Source: DAOTUB01 sp034437455
Lineage (GTDB): Bacteria > Chloroflexota > Anaerolineae > B4-G1
Direction: 5' to 3'
Assembly: GCA_034437455.1 (NCBI GenBank)
Contig: DAOTUB010000354.1
Location: 1-27,431 of the forward strand
Length of the DNA stretch: 27,431 bases
The first letter of the stretch is position 1, and each line of letters starts with the position of its first letter. This document shows, in pieces, positions 15,366 to 24,740 of the stretch. The translations under genes were made by a program, and so were the position numbers. The notes under the pieces were generated by a model, which ran no database searches, was not told the origin of the DNA, and saw only the letters and a program-made list of their open reading frames with translations.

Positions 15366-15596
15366 CTACTTTGCCAAGCGTTCGATGAGAAGCAGGATGA
15401 GCCACAGCAATCCCAGGACGGTTGCGCCAATCAGCAAGCATCCCAGGCCCAGCACCGCCGCCGATGAGCCGTAGGCCAGCGTGATGGCGACCGAGCCGAC
15501 GACGATCAGGAAGGCGACGACGATCCCAAAGAGCCGCCGTTGTTCGCGCCGCCGCCGACCGCGCAGATCGGTCGGTTTGCCAGTTTCATCCTGCAT
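15366..15596 (-). CDS. Small two-TM membrane protein
   Basis: A 76-residue unrecognised protein. The first 20 residues are polar and strongly basic (RGRRRREQRR), followed by two hydrophobic helices (about 24-41 and 47-70) and a short RLAK end. That order suggests an inside N-terminus with positive charges kept in the cytoplasm. ATG 15596 overlaps the end of lysA by 11 bases and has GGGAGGGC before it; an ATG at 15620 would lengthen the overlap. Its place at the end of the lysA run suggests it is co-transcribed, but nothing indicates a function. Confidence 0.5.
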   Translation of the reverse strand: MQDETGKPTDLRGRRRREQRRLFGIVVAFLIVVGSVAITLAYGSSAAVLGLGCLLIGATVLGLLWLILLLIERLAK

Positions 15597-16938
15597 GCCC
15601 TGAGCCCTCCCACACGTCATTTCGGAGCAGATCTTTATAGCTCTCGCGGCGGCGAATCAGCCTCGCCTCTCCCTCTTTCACCAGGACGATCGGCGGGCGG
15701 AGGGCGAGGTTATAGTTGCTGGCCAGGCTCAAGCAGTACGCCCCGCAGGCGGGGATCGCCAGCAAATCGCCCGCTGTCAAAGGGGGAAGCACGATCTCTT
15801 CGATCAGGATGTCGCTCGACTCGCAATACTTCCCGGCGATGGTCACGGTCTCGGTGGCGGGATCGCCCGCCTTGTTGGCCGCGATGGCCTCGTAGCGCGC
15901 TTCGTAGAGGGCCGGGCGAACGTTGTCAGCGATGCCGCCATCTACGGAGACGTAGGTGCGCAGGTCGGGAATTTCCTTGCGCGCCCCCACGTGGTAGAGC
16001 GCCACCCCTGCCGGGCCCACGATGGAGCGACCCGGCTCGACGACCAATTTTGGCAGCGGGATTCGATGGCGGGCGGTTTCCTCCCGCAGCGTGCTCACCA
16101 CCGTTTCAGCGATCTCCTCCAGTGCTGGCGGCTCGTCGGCCTGGGTGTAACGGATGCCCCAGCCACCTCCGGGGGAGAGTTCTTCCATCTGAAAACCGTG
16201 TTTCGCCGCCATCGTCGCGGCAAATTCGATCAGGACGCGCACCGTGTCCCGGTACGGCTCCAGATCGAGGATCTGCGAGCCGATGTGCGCGTGGAGACCT
16301 GCCAGATGCAGACCCGGCGACGCCATTGCCTGCCGCAGAGCCGTCTCTGCCTGGCCCGTGACGATGGGGCGCAGCCCCGTAGGGGCCGACGCCCCTATGG
16401 GAAAGCCGAACTTGGAGTCCACGATCCCGGTGGTGATGTGGGCCTGGGTGTGCGGATCCACGCCGGGCGAGATGCGCAGGAGAATGTCGACTACCTGTCC
16501 TCGCTCCAGAGCCAGACGATTCAAGAGTTCCAGTTCGTGGAAATTATCCACCACGATTCGCCCCACATCCCACTCCAGGGCCAGAGCCAGTTCCTCGGAC
16601 GACTTGTTGTTGCCGTGAAAGTAGACCTTGTTCAACGGGAAGCCTGATTGCCTGGCGACGTAGAGTTCCCCACCCGAGACTACGTCCAATCCCAGTCCCT
16701 CCTCTTTGAAGAGCACAGCTAGAGCCGGGTTGATGAACGCCTTGCTGGCGTAGAGGATGAGCACGTCGTCATAACGGCAGCCAAAAGCCTCCTGGTAGCT
16801 CTGGCACTGGCGGCGCAGCGTCGCCTCGTCAAAGACGTAGAGCGGGGTGTCGAATTCCTGGGCCAGGTCCACACAGTCGCACCCGCCAATTTCCAGGTGA
16901 TTCCTGGCGTTGACTTTGGCGGTAACGGGCAGGGTCAT
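15586..16938 (-). CDS. lysA: Diaminopimelate decarboxylase with palindromic in-frame insertion
   Basis: Catalyses the last step of lysine synthesis, meso-diaminopimelate to L-lysine plus CO2, using PLP. It is 450 residues, somewhat long. PLP-binding Lys66 is in YASKAF; HIGSQI (~219-224), SPGGGWGIRY, VEPGRSIVGPAG and the CESSDIL active-site Cys region are present. Where the family normally runs from KFGFPI directly into (E)TGQAE, residues about 182-193 (GASAPTGLRPIV) are extra. The DNA there (16360-16401) is palindromic, so a small repeat appears to have inserted without breaking frame. It follows adenine deaminase by nine bases. Function is probably retained because all catalytic motifs are intact. 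Confidence 0.92.
   Translation of the reverse strand: MTLPVTAKVNARNHLEIGGCDCVDLAQEFDTPLYVFDEATLRRQCQSYQEAFGCRYDDVLILYASKAFINPALAVLFKEEGLGLDVVSGGELYVARQSGFPLNKVYFHGNNKSSEELALALEWDVGRIVVDNFHELELLNRLALERGQVVDILLRISPGVDPHTQAHITTGIVDSKFGFPIGASAPTGLRPIVTGQAETALRQAMASPGLHLAGLHAHIGSQILDLEPYRDTVRVLIEFAATMAAKHGFQMEELSPGGGWGIRYTQADEPPALEEIAETVVSTLREETARHRIPLPKLVVEPGRSIVGPAGVALYHVGARKEIPDLRTYVSVDGGIADNVRPALYEARYEAIAANKAGDPATETVTIAGKYCESSDILIEEIVLPPLTAGDLLAIPACGAYCLSLASNYNLALRPPIVLVKEGEARLIRRRESYKDLLRNDVWEGSGHAG
16366..16401. repeat. REP-like palindromes inserted in lysA
   Basis: Two adjacent hairpins: GGGGC-GCA-GCCCC (16366-16378) and TAGGGGC-CGAC-GCCCCTA (16380-16397), the latter preceded by a G making a GTAG foot and extended by flanking CCC/GGG. 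They coincide with the extra residues in LysA. Confidence 0.55.
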
Positions 16939-16947
16939 GTACCGGGT

Positions 16948-18666
<1,719 letters not shown>

Positions 18667-18678
18667 CGTGTACCTCCT

Positions 18679-19791
18679 CTATTCGTCTACTGATTCCCCC
18701 GCGCCCGCTTCAGCCGGCCAGGGGGGTAGATCCAACGTCTTGCAATACACATAGTGACCCAGCACGCCGACGGAGGCGATGGTCGGCGCGGCCAACAGAA
18801 TTCCCAGCACCCCGGCCAACAAGCCTCCCACGATGATGCCGATGATGGTCACCATTGGGTGGAGCTTTACCTGCCGCCCCACGATGCGTGGGACGAAAAA
18901 ATTGAGATCCACTTGCTGAAACACGACGTGGATGCCCAACACCAGTACGGCAAACCAGAAATGGGGGATCGGGAGCCAGCGCGATCCCTGGAACAGCGCC
19001 AGCAGCACGGCGGTGGCCAGCCAGATGCCGTGACCCACGCTAAACAGGAACTCGAGAAAGAAAGCCAACAGTCCCAAGATCAGCGCGTTTCTCATCCCCA
19101 CGATAGCCATCGCCACGCCAAGCGTCAGGCCCACCGTGATCGCCAGTAGAAGCTGGCCGCGAAAAAAGGCCCGCCAGAGCGCGGCGATTTTTTCCCGCAA
19201 CTGCTTACAATCGTGGTGAAGATGGGGTGGCACCCATCCGGCGAGCCACTCTCCCATCTGGGGGCCGTCCTTGGTGAGATAGAAGGAGACGATGCCGATA
19301 AAGATGATCTCGACGACGGTGTTCACGACGCCTGCCAACAACGTCATTGTCTGAGTGGCCAGCGGCTGGACGAGATCGGTCAACGTGGAGACCAACTCGT
19401 CGTAGAGTTGAGACAAATCCAGGCTCACGTTCCCGATCTGGAGTGGCTGGGAGAGAAGACTCTCGATGTTGGCGCCGATCCGTCGAAAATCGAGTTGGAA
19501 ATAGAGCATCTGCCGCACCAGTAGCGGCGCCAGCAGGCTGAGCGCAAAGATGAGCAGTCCGAAGAACAGCAAATAGATGGCGGCAGTGACGACGCCGCGG
19601 GGGATGCGCGTGTGGGTGGCGACGAAATTGACGACTGGCAGCAGCACGTAGGCGATGAGCGAGGCGATCACCAGCGGCGCGATGATACCCCGGAAATAGA
19701 CCAGGACAGCGAGCAGTACCAGGATGCAGAATACGATGACCACGACCTTGACCGTGGCGTTCCAGGGGGGAGAAGCGCACGTTTCGTTCAC
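18679..19791 (-). CDS. AI-2E family transporter (PerM/UPF0118 type)
   Basis: A 370-residue polytopic membrane protein of PF01594. N-terminal helices are at about 15-33 and 36-55, with the LRPLVNFVATHTRIPRG-type segment, two further helices, an amphipathic region with long helices around 95-155, and the C-terminal membrane block with FLEFLFSVGHGIWL and the conserved PRIVGRQVKLHPMVTIIGIIVGG. Family members export quorum signal AI-2, move Na+ or have unknown cargo, so no substrate is given. GTG 19791 follows AGGAGGCATC; reading further upstream in this frame gives only the shadow of the MgtC gene. Gaps of about 11-12 bases on both sides place it in the run. Confidence 0.85.
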   Translation of the reverse strand: MNETCASPPWNATVKVVVIVFCILVLLAVLVYFRGIIAPLVIASLIAYVLLPVVNFVATHTRIPRGVVTAAIYLLFFGLLIFALSLLAPLLVRQMLYFQLDFRRIGANIESLLSQPLQIGNVSLDLSQLYDELVSTLTDLVQPLATQTMTLLAGVVNTVVEIIFIGIVSFYLTKDGPQMGEWLAGWVPPHLHHDCKQLREKIAALWRAFFRGQLLLAITVGLTLGVAMAIVGMRNALILGLLAFFLEFLFSVGHGIWLATAVLLALFQGSRWLPIPHFWFAVLVLGIHVVFQQVDLNFFVPRIVGRQVKLHPMVTIIGIIVGGLLAGVLGILLAAPTIASVGVLGHYVYCKTLDLPPWPAEAGAGESVDE

Positions 19792-19802
19792 GATGCCTCC
19801 TG

Positions 19803-21062
19803 CTAGAGGAGAAAGGCGACGCTGATCCCGGCGACCAGCATCAACAGAAAACCCGGCAGCAATGCCCGGCGCAGGGCCGACGATCCGCTCGACAGCACGA
19901 TACCTCCTTTGACGGCGGTGTTCGACATCGCGGCCAGCACGATAGCCTGTGCTCCTGTGTTCAAGCTCAAGTTGCCCGTATCGCGGCTCAACTCGGCCAC
20001 CGAGAGCGTGATCGCGTCCACGTCCGTCAGCCCGGCGACGATGCTGGAAAGATAGAGGCCGGTGTCGCCCAGGTACGTCTGGGCTGCCTTGGAGACCACC
20101 AGAATCACGCCATAGATCAGGCCGAACTTGACCGCCGGTCCCAGTTCGAACGGGTTGGAGAAATCCACTTCCCCTTCCTCGTCCGTGCGCTGAGAGAAAT
20201 ACAGGTAGACGCAGTAGGCCAACCCTGCCGCCGCCGAGGCCGCCATCGGCAGCCACAACTCGCCCAGCAAGGGCATGTTCAGCGCCGCGACTTCGACGAC
20301 CACGCGGGAGAACATCACCGTCCAGGCGACCGTGATCGCCAGGGCGAAGGGTTTGGCCAGCTCCAGTTCTTGCTCGCTGCGCTGCGAAAAGCTGAGCGTC
20401 ACTGCCGTGCTCGAAACCAGCCCGCCCAGCAGGCCGGTCAGGCCGATGCCTTGCCTGGAGCCAACCACCTTGACCAACACGTAACCCAGGAAGCTGATGC
20501 CGGAGATAAAGACGACCATCAGCCAGATCTTGTACGGATTGAGCACGTCGAGCGGCGACGGGCCGAAGGATTGATTGGGCAACACGGGCAGGACGATGGC
20601 GGTGATGACGGCGAACTTGAGCGTGGCATAGATATCTTCGCGGGTGATGCGGCGGACGAATACGTCCATCTCCATCTTGAGCGAGAGCAGGACCGTCGTC
20701 GCCACCGCAATCGCTACCGCCAGCGCCAGGTGATCCCAATAGCAGAGCGCGCCGGCGACGATGGTCACCAGCGCCGCCGTCTCGGTTGTCAGGCCCACTT
20801 CGCCACGCCAGGCGCTGACGAAATACGAGACCGCGATCAACGCGCCCATCGGAATGATGATGCCGACGAACGCCCAGGGAGAACCCAGCACATCGGCCGC
20901 CATCGCGGCTGTGCAGCCGACCAATCCCATCAGTGCGAACGTGCGCTCTCCGGCGAATATCTCCTTGCCCGGACCTCCGTAGGCATACTCTCGTTGCAGT
21001 CCGATCAGAAACCCAATGGCCAGGGCCACACCGAAGCGGTAGAAGAGATCTGTTTGTTCCAT
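19803..21062 (-). CDS. MgtC/SapB family membrane protein with DUF4010
   Basis: A 419-residue protein that joins an N-terminal MgtC/SapB domain (about 1-140: FYRFGVALAIGFLIGLQREYA, FAGERTFALMGLVGC) to a C-terminal DUF4010 domain (about 170-419, with GLTGLLGGLVSSTAVTLSFSQRS and DVDAITLSVAELS). MgtC-like proteins help cope with low Mg2+ and membrane-potential changes; the role of the fused DUF4010 form is unknown. About 12 hydrophobic segments are visible. ATG 21062 follows GGAGGT. It lies 29 bases after the dihydropyrimidinase gene and 11 before the AI-2E-family gene. Confidence 0.85.
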   Translation of the reverse strand: MEQTDLFYRFGVALAIGFLIGLQREYAYGGPGKEIFAGERTFALMGLVGCTAAMAADVLGSPWAFVGIIIPMGALIAVSYFVSAWRGEVGLTTETAALVTIVAGALCYWDHLALAVAIAVATTVLLSLKMEMDVFVRRITREDIYATLKFAVITAIVLPVLPNQSFGPSPLDVLNPYKIWLMVVFISGISFLGYVLVKVVGSRQGIGLTGLLGGLVSSTAVTLSFSQRSEQELELAKPFALAITVAWTVMFSRVVVEVAALNMPLLGELWLPMAASAAAGLAYCVYLYFSQRTDEEGEVDFSNPFELGPAVKFGLIYGVILVVSKAAQTYLGDTGLYLSSIVAGLTDVDAITLSVAELSRDTGNLSLNTGAQAIVLAAMSNTAVKGGIVLSSGSSALRRALLPGFLLMLVAGISVAFLL

Positions 21063-21091
21063 CTCGCGTACCTCCGGTAAATACGTATGTC

Positions 21092-22504
21092 CTAATCTAG
21101 TGGGGTTCTTTTGACGAACTGCCCTTGTCCCTTGCGTCCGACGAAGCGGTCTTTGCGATAGACGATCTGCCCTCGCGAGATCGTCGCTCTGACTTGCCCC
21201 TGCACCCACAGCCCCTCGTAGGGCGTGTATCCGGCCCGGTGATGGAGGTCGTCGGCGGTAATTGTGCCTTCCGGTTCTGGATCGTAGACGACGATGTCGG
21301 CGTCGGAGCCGGGAAGGAGCGCGCCCTTTTGTGGCCACAAGCCCCAGATCTGGGCCGGGTTGGTGGAGAGCAGTTCGACCAGTTGGGAGAGCTTCATTTG
21401 TCCCTCGGCCACGCCATACGTGAACATCAGCGGCAGCAGGGTCTCCATCCCCGGCAGACCGCCGGGCGTCTGGGTGAAATCATCCTGCGCGGTCTTTTGG
21501 GTTTTTGTATAATCGCAGTGGTCGGTGACGAGCATATCCACCGCGCCGGCCTCGACCATCGCCCACAGCCGGACGGACTCGTCGGGGTCGCGCAGGGGCG
21601 GCTGGAGAATGTAGCGCCAGGGTTCTGACTCTCTGTAGAGGGTGTTGTCCAGCAACAGATACTGGGGACAGGTCTCGCAGGTGACGCTCTGTCCTTTATC
21701 CCGCGCTTCGATCACCAGGGCGACGGAGCGGGCGGTGGAGCAATGGCAGATGTGAACCGGGCTTCCCGCGGCCTCGGCCAGGAAGAGCACTCGCTGGATG
21801 GCCTCCTGTTCGGCCAGGGCGGGGCGGGAACGTCCGTGGTTGCTCCAGTCGGTCTCTCCGGCGGCGGCCAGGGCCTCGGTCTGCGCGGTCACCAGTGTGT
21901 CATTTTCGCAGTGGACGAGCGGCAGGATCCCCAGATCGGCGGCGGCTTTCATCAGGCGCAGGAGTGTAGCGTCGTCCGCGTAGTAGTTGGGCCGATATGA
22001 GCCGCTGCGCTTCCCTTTTATTCTATAGGTGGTGTAGAGCTTGATGCTGGGCGCGCCCAATGCCACCAGGTCGGCCAGCTCTCCCTCTCGGTCTGGCGGC
22101 AGATCGGTGATCATCACGTGGAAGCCGTAATCCACGACGGCTTCCCGCGCTTCTTCCAACCGGGCCTCGACGGCCTCTTGCAGGCTTTGCCCCGAGAACT
22201 GGGTGGCAAAGTCGATCACGGTGGTCACACCTCCGCAGGCGGCAGCCTGCGTGCCGGTGAACCAATCGTCGGCGGTCTGGTAGATGCCGGTGTCCAGGGC
22301 GATGTGGGTGTGAGCATCTATGACGCCGGGGAGGACGTAACAGCCTTTGGCATCCACCACGCGGGTGTCGTGGAGCGCCGGCAGTCCTTGGCCGATCGCT
22401 TGGATCCGTTCGCCCTGGGCGAGGAGGTCGGCCTCCAAAAGTCCCTGAGGCGTGACCAGAACTCCGCCCCGGACGAGCAGAGTTGATGTCGAAGGTTGTT
22501 TCAT
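21092..22504 (-). CDS. Dihydropyrimidinase / hydantoinase
   Basis: A 470-residue cyclic amidohydrolase that opens dihydrouracil, dihydrothymine or hydantoin rings. Metal-site residues are present: His65 and His67 in GVIDAHTHI, Lys155 in SIKLYTTY (the carboxylated lysine of the family), His198 in LVHCEND, His254 in HICHCST and the late Asp in VTDHCDYT. Allantoinase and dihydroorotase are related, but length and the SIKLYTTY and HICHCST forms favour dihydropyrimidinase/D-hydantoinase. ATG 22504 is chosen; an in-frame GTG at 22519 overlaps the upstream stop as TAGTG but has no ribosome site. It follows the MBL-fold gene in the run. Confidence 0.9.
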   Translation of the reverse strand: MKQPSTSTLLVRGGVLVTPQGLLEADLLAQGERIQAIGQGLPALHDTRVVDAKGCYVLPGVIDAHTHIALDTGIYQTADDWFTGTQAAACGGVTTVIDFATQFSGQSLQEAVEARLEEAREAVVDYGFHVMITDLPPDREGELADLVALGAPSIKLYTTYRIKGKRSGSYRPNYYADDATLLRLMKAAADLGILPLVHCENDTLVTAQTEALAAAGETDWSNHGRSRPALAEQEAIQRVLFLAEAAGSPVHICHCSTARSVALVIEARDKGQSVTCETCPQYLLLDNTLYRESEPWRYILQPPLRDPDESVRLWAMVEAGAVDMLVTDHCDYTKTQKTAQDDFTQTPGGLPGMETLLPLMFTYGVAEGQMKLSQLVELLSTNPAQIWGLWPQKGALLPGSDADIVVYDPEPEGTITADDLHHRAGYTPYEGLWVQGQVRATISRGQIVYRKDRFVGRKGQGQFVKRTPLD

Positions 22505-22518
22505 GACGGTCTTTCTCA

Positions 22519-23355
22519 CTACGATCGACTAGAGGTCATTTGATCGTACAGACTAAACAGATTAGCCACGTGAATTTGCTGTACCTGTCCGTGAAGCGGG
22601 AGGCGCGACAATCCGCAGGCTTCGATATTGCTCCGGCGCAGTACTTCTTTCCCCTGGCCCTTTTTGATCGCCTTGGCGACTCTGGCTTCGATCGCATCCA
22701 GGTAGGCTAAACTGATCTTGACTGTTTCCTGTACCTCTCCAACCAGGATCACCTCTCCGTGTCCTTGTACCAAGTTGTTTATGGGCAGTTCTGCTACTTT
22801 GCGCAGCGATTTCCTGAACGCTTCCACGTCGCCGTCCACGATGGACGGCACGGGCATCACCACATCGGACGCGAATAATACCTGGTCGTCTTCGACATAG
22901 ACCATCAGGGAATCTTTGGTGTGGCCCGGCGCATAGATCAACCGCAGCACTTTTCCTGCCAGTTGTAACCCCATCTCTTCGTCGTCAAACGTGATGTCGG
23001 GCAGGCGGAGTACGACCTCTTCCAGCATAGGTTCCTCGGCCTGCGCTTTTTTCAGCGCGGGGTAGCCGCGTTTGCGGAGCAACTTTCGGCAGAGGGCATG
23101 GGACACGACGTCAGCTTGAGGAAAGAGGTAGGCACCGTAGGTGTGATCGGCGTGATAATGGGTCAGGATCACATATCTTACACCGGGCGGGCAGACCTGG
23201 GGGACGAATGCCGCCAGATCGTGGGTTTCAGTGGGAAAGGGCAGACTGTCCACCAGGATCGCGCCGGCGCGCGTCACGATCATCCCGGCAGTCACTTGAA
23301 CGTACAGGTCGCTGGTGAAAACGTAAATATCCTCCGAGACTCGTTCGCGAAGCAT
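22519..23355 (-). CDS. MBL-fold metallo-hydrolase
   Basis: A 278-residue metallo-beta-lactamase-fold hydrolase. The metal site is complete: THYHADH (His66, His68, Asp70, His71), His145 in APGHTKDS, Asp164 in FASDVV and His199 in VQGHGEV. Members include thioesterases, lactonases and glyoxalase II-like enzymes; the substrate is unknown. ATG 23355 follows GAGGT; a longer frame upstream would run into the promoter, so it is rejected. First gene of the seven-gene minus run, with its own promoter just upstream. Confidence 0.87.
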   Translation of the reverse strand: MLRERVSEDIYVFTSDLYVQVTAGMIVTRAGAILVDSLPFPTETHDLAAFVPQVCPPGVRYVILTHYHADHTYGAYLFPQADVVSHALCRKLLRKRGYPALKKAQAEEPMLEEVVLRLPDITFDDEEMGLQLAGKVLRLIYAPGHTKDSLMVYVEDDQVLFASDVVMPVPSIVDGDVEAFRKSLRKVAELPINNLVQGHGEVILVGEVQETVKISLAYLDAIEARVAKAIKKGQGKEVLRRSNIEACGLSRLPLHGQVQQIHVANLFSLYDQMTSSRS

Positions 23356-23403
23356 AATGTACCTCGATTGGATGATAGAGTGCACGTAGAAAGATCCGTA
23401 GAG

Positions 23404-23432
23404 AGGATAGCACAAAAGGCGAGTCAAGTCAA
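23404..23432 (-). promoter_or_regulatory. Promoter of the MBL-to-lysA run
   Basis: Minus strand TTGACT (23432-23427), 17-bp spacer, TATCCT (23409-23404). The leader is about 40 nt before ATG 23355. It lies just past the end of the small RNA gene, so the run is probably transcribed on its own. Confidence 0.6.
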
Positions 23433-23443
23433 GCATACACAAA

Positions 23444-23465
23444 CGCCACCGATCTCCCGGTGGCG
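23444..23465 (-). terminator. Hairpin terminator at the end of the small RNA
   Basis: A 7-bp perfect stem (CGCCACC 23444-23450 with 23459-23465) around an 8-nt loop. On the minus strand it is followed by TTTG, only a weak T-run; on the plus strand it is followed by CTTTTT. It may act in both directions. Confidence 0.5.
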
Positions 23466-23475
23466 CTTTTTACCA

Positions 23476-23623
23476 AACCCCGCTGTGCCGTGCGCCGCTG
23501 TGTGTTGAGTCTTTTTTCGAAAGTGGGAGCCTGCTCCTCAGTTGCCTGAGAGAGACGGGCAGCCCCCTATTTGATTAGGTGTTGGCTCAAAACGCATACG
23601 GCTATCACGCACACCGCAGGGTT
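23476..23623 (-). ncRNA. Structured small RNA, possibly 6S RNA (ssrS)
   Basis: A 148-nt rod-like RNA on the minus strand. The 5' end AACCCTGC (23623-23616) pairs with GCGGGGTT (23483-23476), and after a 3-nt bulge a further stem (23615-23608 with 23494-23487) continues it. A large internal bubble follows, then an apical hairpin whose tip CTCAG-GCAA-CTGAG (23537-23550) has a GNRA loop. A promoter predicts transcription starting exactly at 23623. A closing stem, large central bubble and apical stem is the 6S RNA layout, an RNA that binds sigma70 RNA polymerase. The bubble segment TTTTGAGCCAACACC resembles what I recall of 6S sequences, but I cannot confirm the family. A terminator-like hairpin ends it. 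Confidence 0.6.
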
Positions 23624-23629
23624 AGCTAC

Positions 23630-23657
23630 AATATACCATGTCTCGCAGAAAATGCAA
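23630..23657 (-). promoter_or_regulatory. Promoter of the small RNA
   Basis: Minus strand TTGCAT (23657-23652), 16-bp spacer, TATATT (23635-23630). Transcription seven bases on begins at 23623, the first base of the closing stem. Confidence 0.65.
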
Positions 23658-23725
23658 GTGGATGGCAAACTCGTCGTCATTGCCCGGGCCTAGGTGATTC
23701 GCGTCTCGATTATCCAGCCCATCTG

Positions 23726-23778
23726 TCTATGTATTGTTCGTCTATATGAAACTTATCTATATACTGAGTAACTATTGA
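23726..23778 (+). repeat. Four 15-bp-spaced CTAT repeats upstream of padR
   Basis: TCTATGTA (23726), TCTATATG (23741), TCTATATA (23756) and ACTATTGA (23771) start exactly 15 bp apart. The last runs into the -35 TTGACA. Iterated sites over a promoter just before a regulator gene suggest its operator. Confidence 0.45.
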
Positions 23779-23803
23779 CATAAAGCATATAGCGTGATAT
23801 ACT
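23775..23803 (+). promoter_or_regulatory. Near-consensus promoter of the padR cassette
   Basis: TTGACA (23775-23780), 17-bp spacer, TATACT (23798-23803); start of transcription near 23810. The strongest promoter in the window, with repeats over its -35 side. Confidence 0.75.
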
Positions 23804-23848
23804 ACTGTTGAATGTAGGCCTGGTTGAACCTATAAGGAAAGGGCAAAG

Positions 23849-24232
23849 GTGCGAGGAAAAGGCCAGAAAAGGCGGGTACATAGTCGCCGGACGCCTGGGA
23901 TGCGGGAGTCGGCGCTGCTTTTGCTCCTGCACCGTGAACCCGCACACGGCTATACCCTGATAGAGCAGTTGGAAGAGTTCGGCCTGGAAGAGATTGCTCC
24001 CAGCGTCGTTTATAGGATGTTGCGCGATATGGAAGCGCGAGGATGGGTCGCTTCGATGTGGGACGAGGAACAGACACAAGGGCCGCCTCGTCGCATCTAT
24101 CGGATCACCGCCGGGGGGGATGAAATACTGGCTGCGCGGGTAGGGGAGCTGGATGAGACCCGGAAGATGCTTGGTCACCTGGTGGAGGCGTACCATCTTC
24201 ACATGGAGGAAGGGGAAGGCGAGTATCATTGA
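23849..24232 (+). CDS. PadR family transcriptional regulator
   Basis: A 127-residue winged-helix regulator of the PadR type. TPGMRESALLLLLHREPAHGYTLIEQLEEFGLEEIAPSVVYRMLRDMEARGWV is the DNA-binding domain, with the HGYTLIEQL and VYRMLRDME signatures and the RRIYRITAGGDEIL wing. PadR proteins are mostly repressors released by small ligands. The start is GTG 23849, with AAGGAAAGGG upstream. It heads a same-strand group with UspA, an NAD-kinase-like gene and an AIR-synthase-like gene, and probably controls all of them and itself, given the repeats over the promoter. Confidence 0.87.
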   Translation: MRGKGQKRRVHSRRTPGMRESALLLLLHREPAHGYTLIEQLEEFGLEEIAPSVVYRMLRDMEARGWVASMWDEEQTQGPPRRIYRITAGGDEILAARVGELDETRKMLGHLVEAYHLHMEEGEGEYH

Positions 24233-24247
24233 TGTGAGGAGGTTGAT

Positions 24248-24685
24248 ATGTATCACAGTATACTGGTTCCGTTGGATGGATCGAAGCGAGCGGAAGCGAT
24301 ATTGCCCCACGTGGAAAATCTGGCCCAGCGTTACAACGCCAAAGTGATCTTTCTTCAAGTGGTTGAGCCAGCCTCCGTTGTCGTGGGGCCGGAGGCGGAT
24401 TACACGGTAATGCATCACCAGGAACTCCCGGAGTGGACGAAGCAGGCGGAAGTCTACCTGGCTACTCGACAAGGAGGGTTCCAAGAGAAGGGCATCGAAG
24501 CCCAGACGCACGTCGTTTATGGGCCTGTCGTAGAAGCGATCATAGACACTGCTGAAAGTGAAGATGCGGATCTCGTTGCCATAGCCAGTCACGGCCGGAG
24601 CGGCTTGTCCCGAGTGTTCTACGGCAGTGTGGCCGCCGGTGTGCTGCACCGTATCGACCGGCCTCTGCTGCTCATTCGATCGTGA
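24248..24685 (+). CDS. Universal stress protein (UspA family)
   Basis: A 145-residue single-domain Usp. The start MYHSILVPLDGSKRAEAILP and the C-terminal ATP-binding pattern ASHGRSGLSRVFYGSVA (G-x2-G-x9-G-S/T form) are intact, so nucleotide binding is expected. Usp proteins act as ATP-binding stress or signalling modules. AGGAGG at 24236-24241 gives an excellent ribosome site. It lies 15 bases after padR and 55 before the kinase-like gene. The second Usp gene at 27049 is a divergent paralogue that has lost this C-terminal pattern. Confidence 0.9.
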   Translation: MYHSILVPLDGSKRAEAILPHVENLAQRYNAKVIFLQVVEPASVVVGPEADYTVMHHQELPEWTKQAEVYLATRQGGFQEKGIEAQTHVVYGPVVEAIIDTAESEDADLVAIASHGRSGLSRVFYGSVAAGVLHRIDRPLLLIRS

Positions 24686-24740
24686 GGCGCAGATAAGGGC
24701 GGTTACGTGTCGTGCTGGTAACCGGTGGGAGGTGAGTGGG

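Noticed and set aside
19792..20739. N-terminal extension of the AI-2E-family protein by about 315 residues.
   Set aside because: It is a shifted reading of the MgtC gene; a ribosome site fits the GTG at 19791.
23476..23623. Riboswitch of the MBL-fold gene.
   Set aside because: The RNA has its own promoter and end, and the MBL gene has a separate promoter further downstream, so it is not part of that leader.
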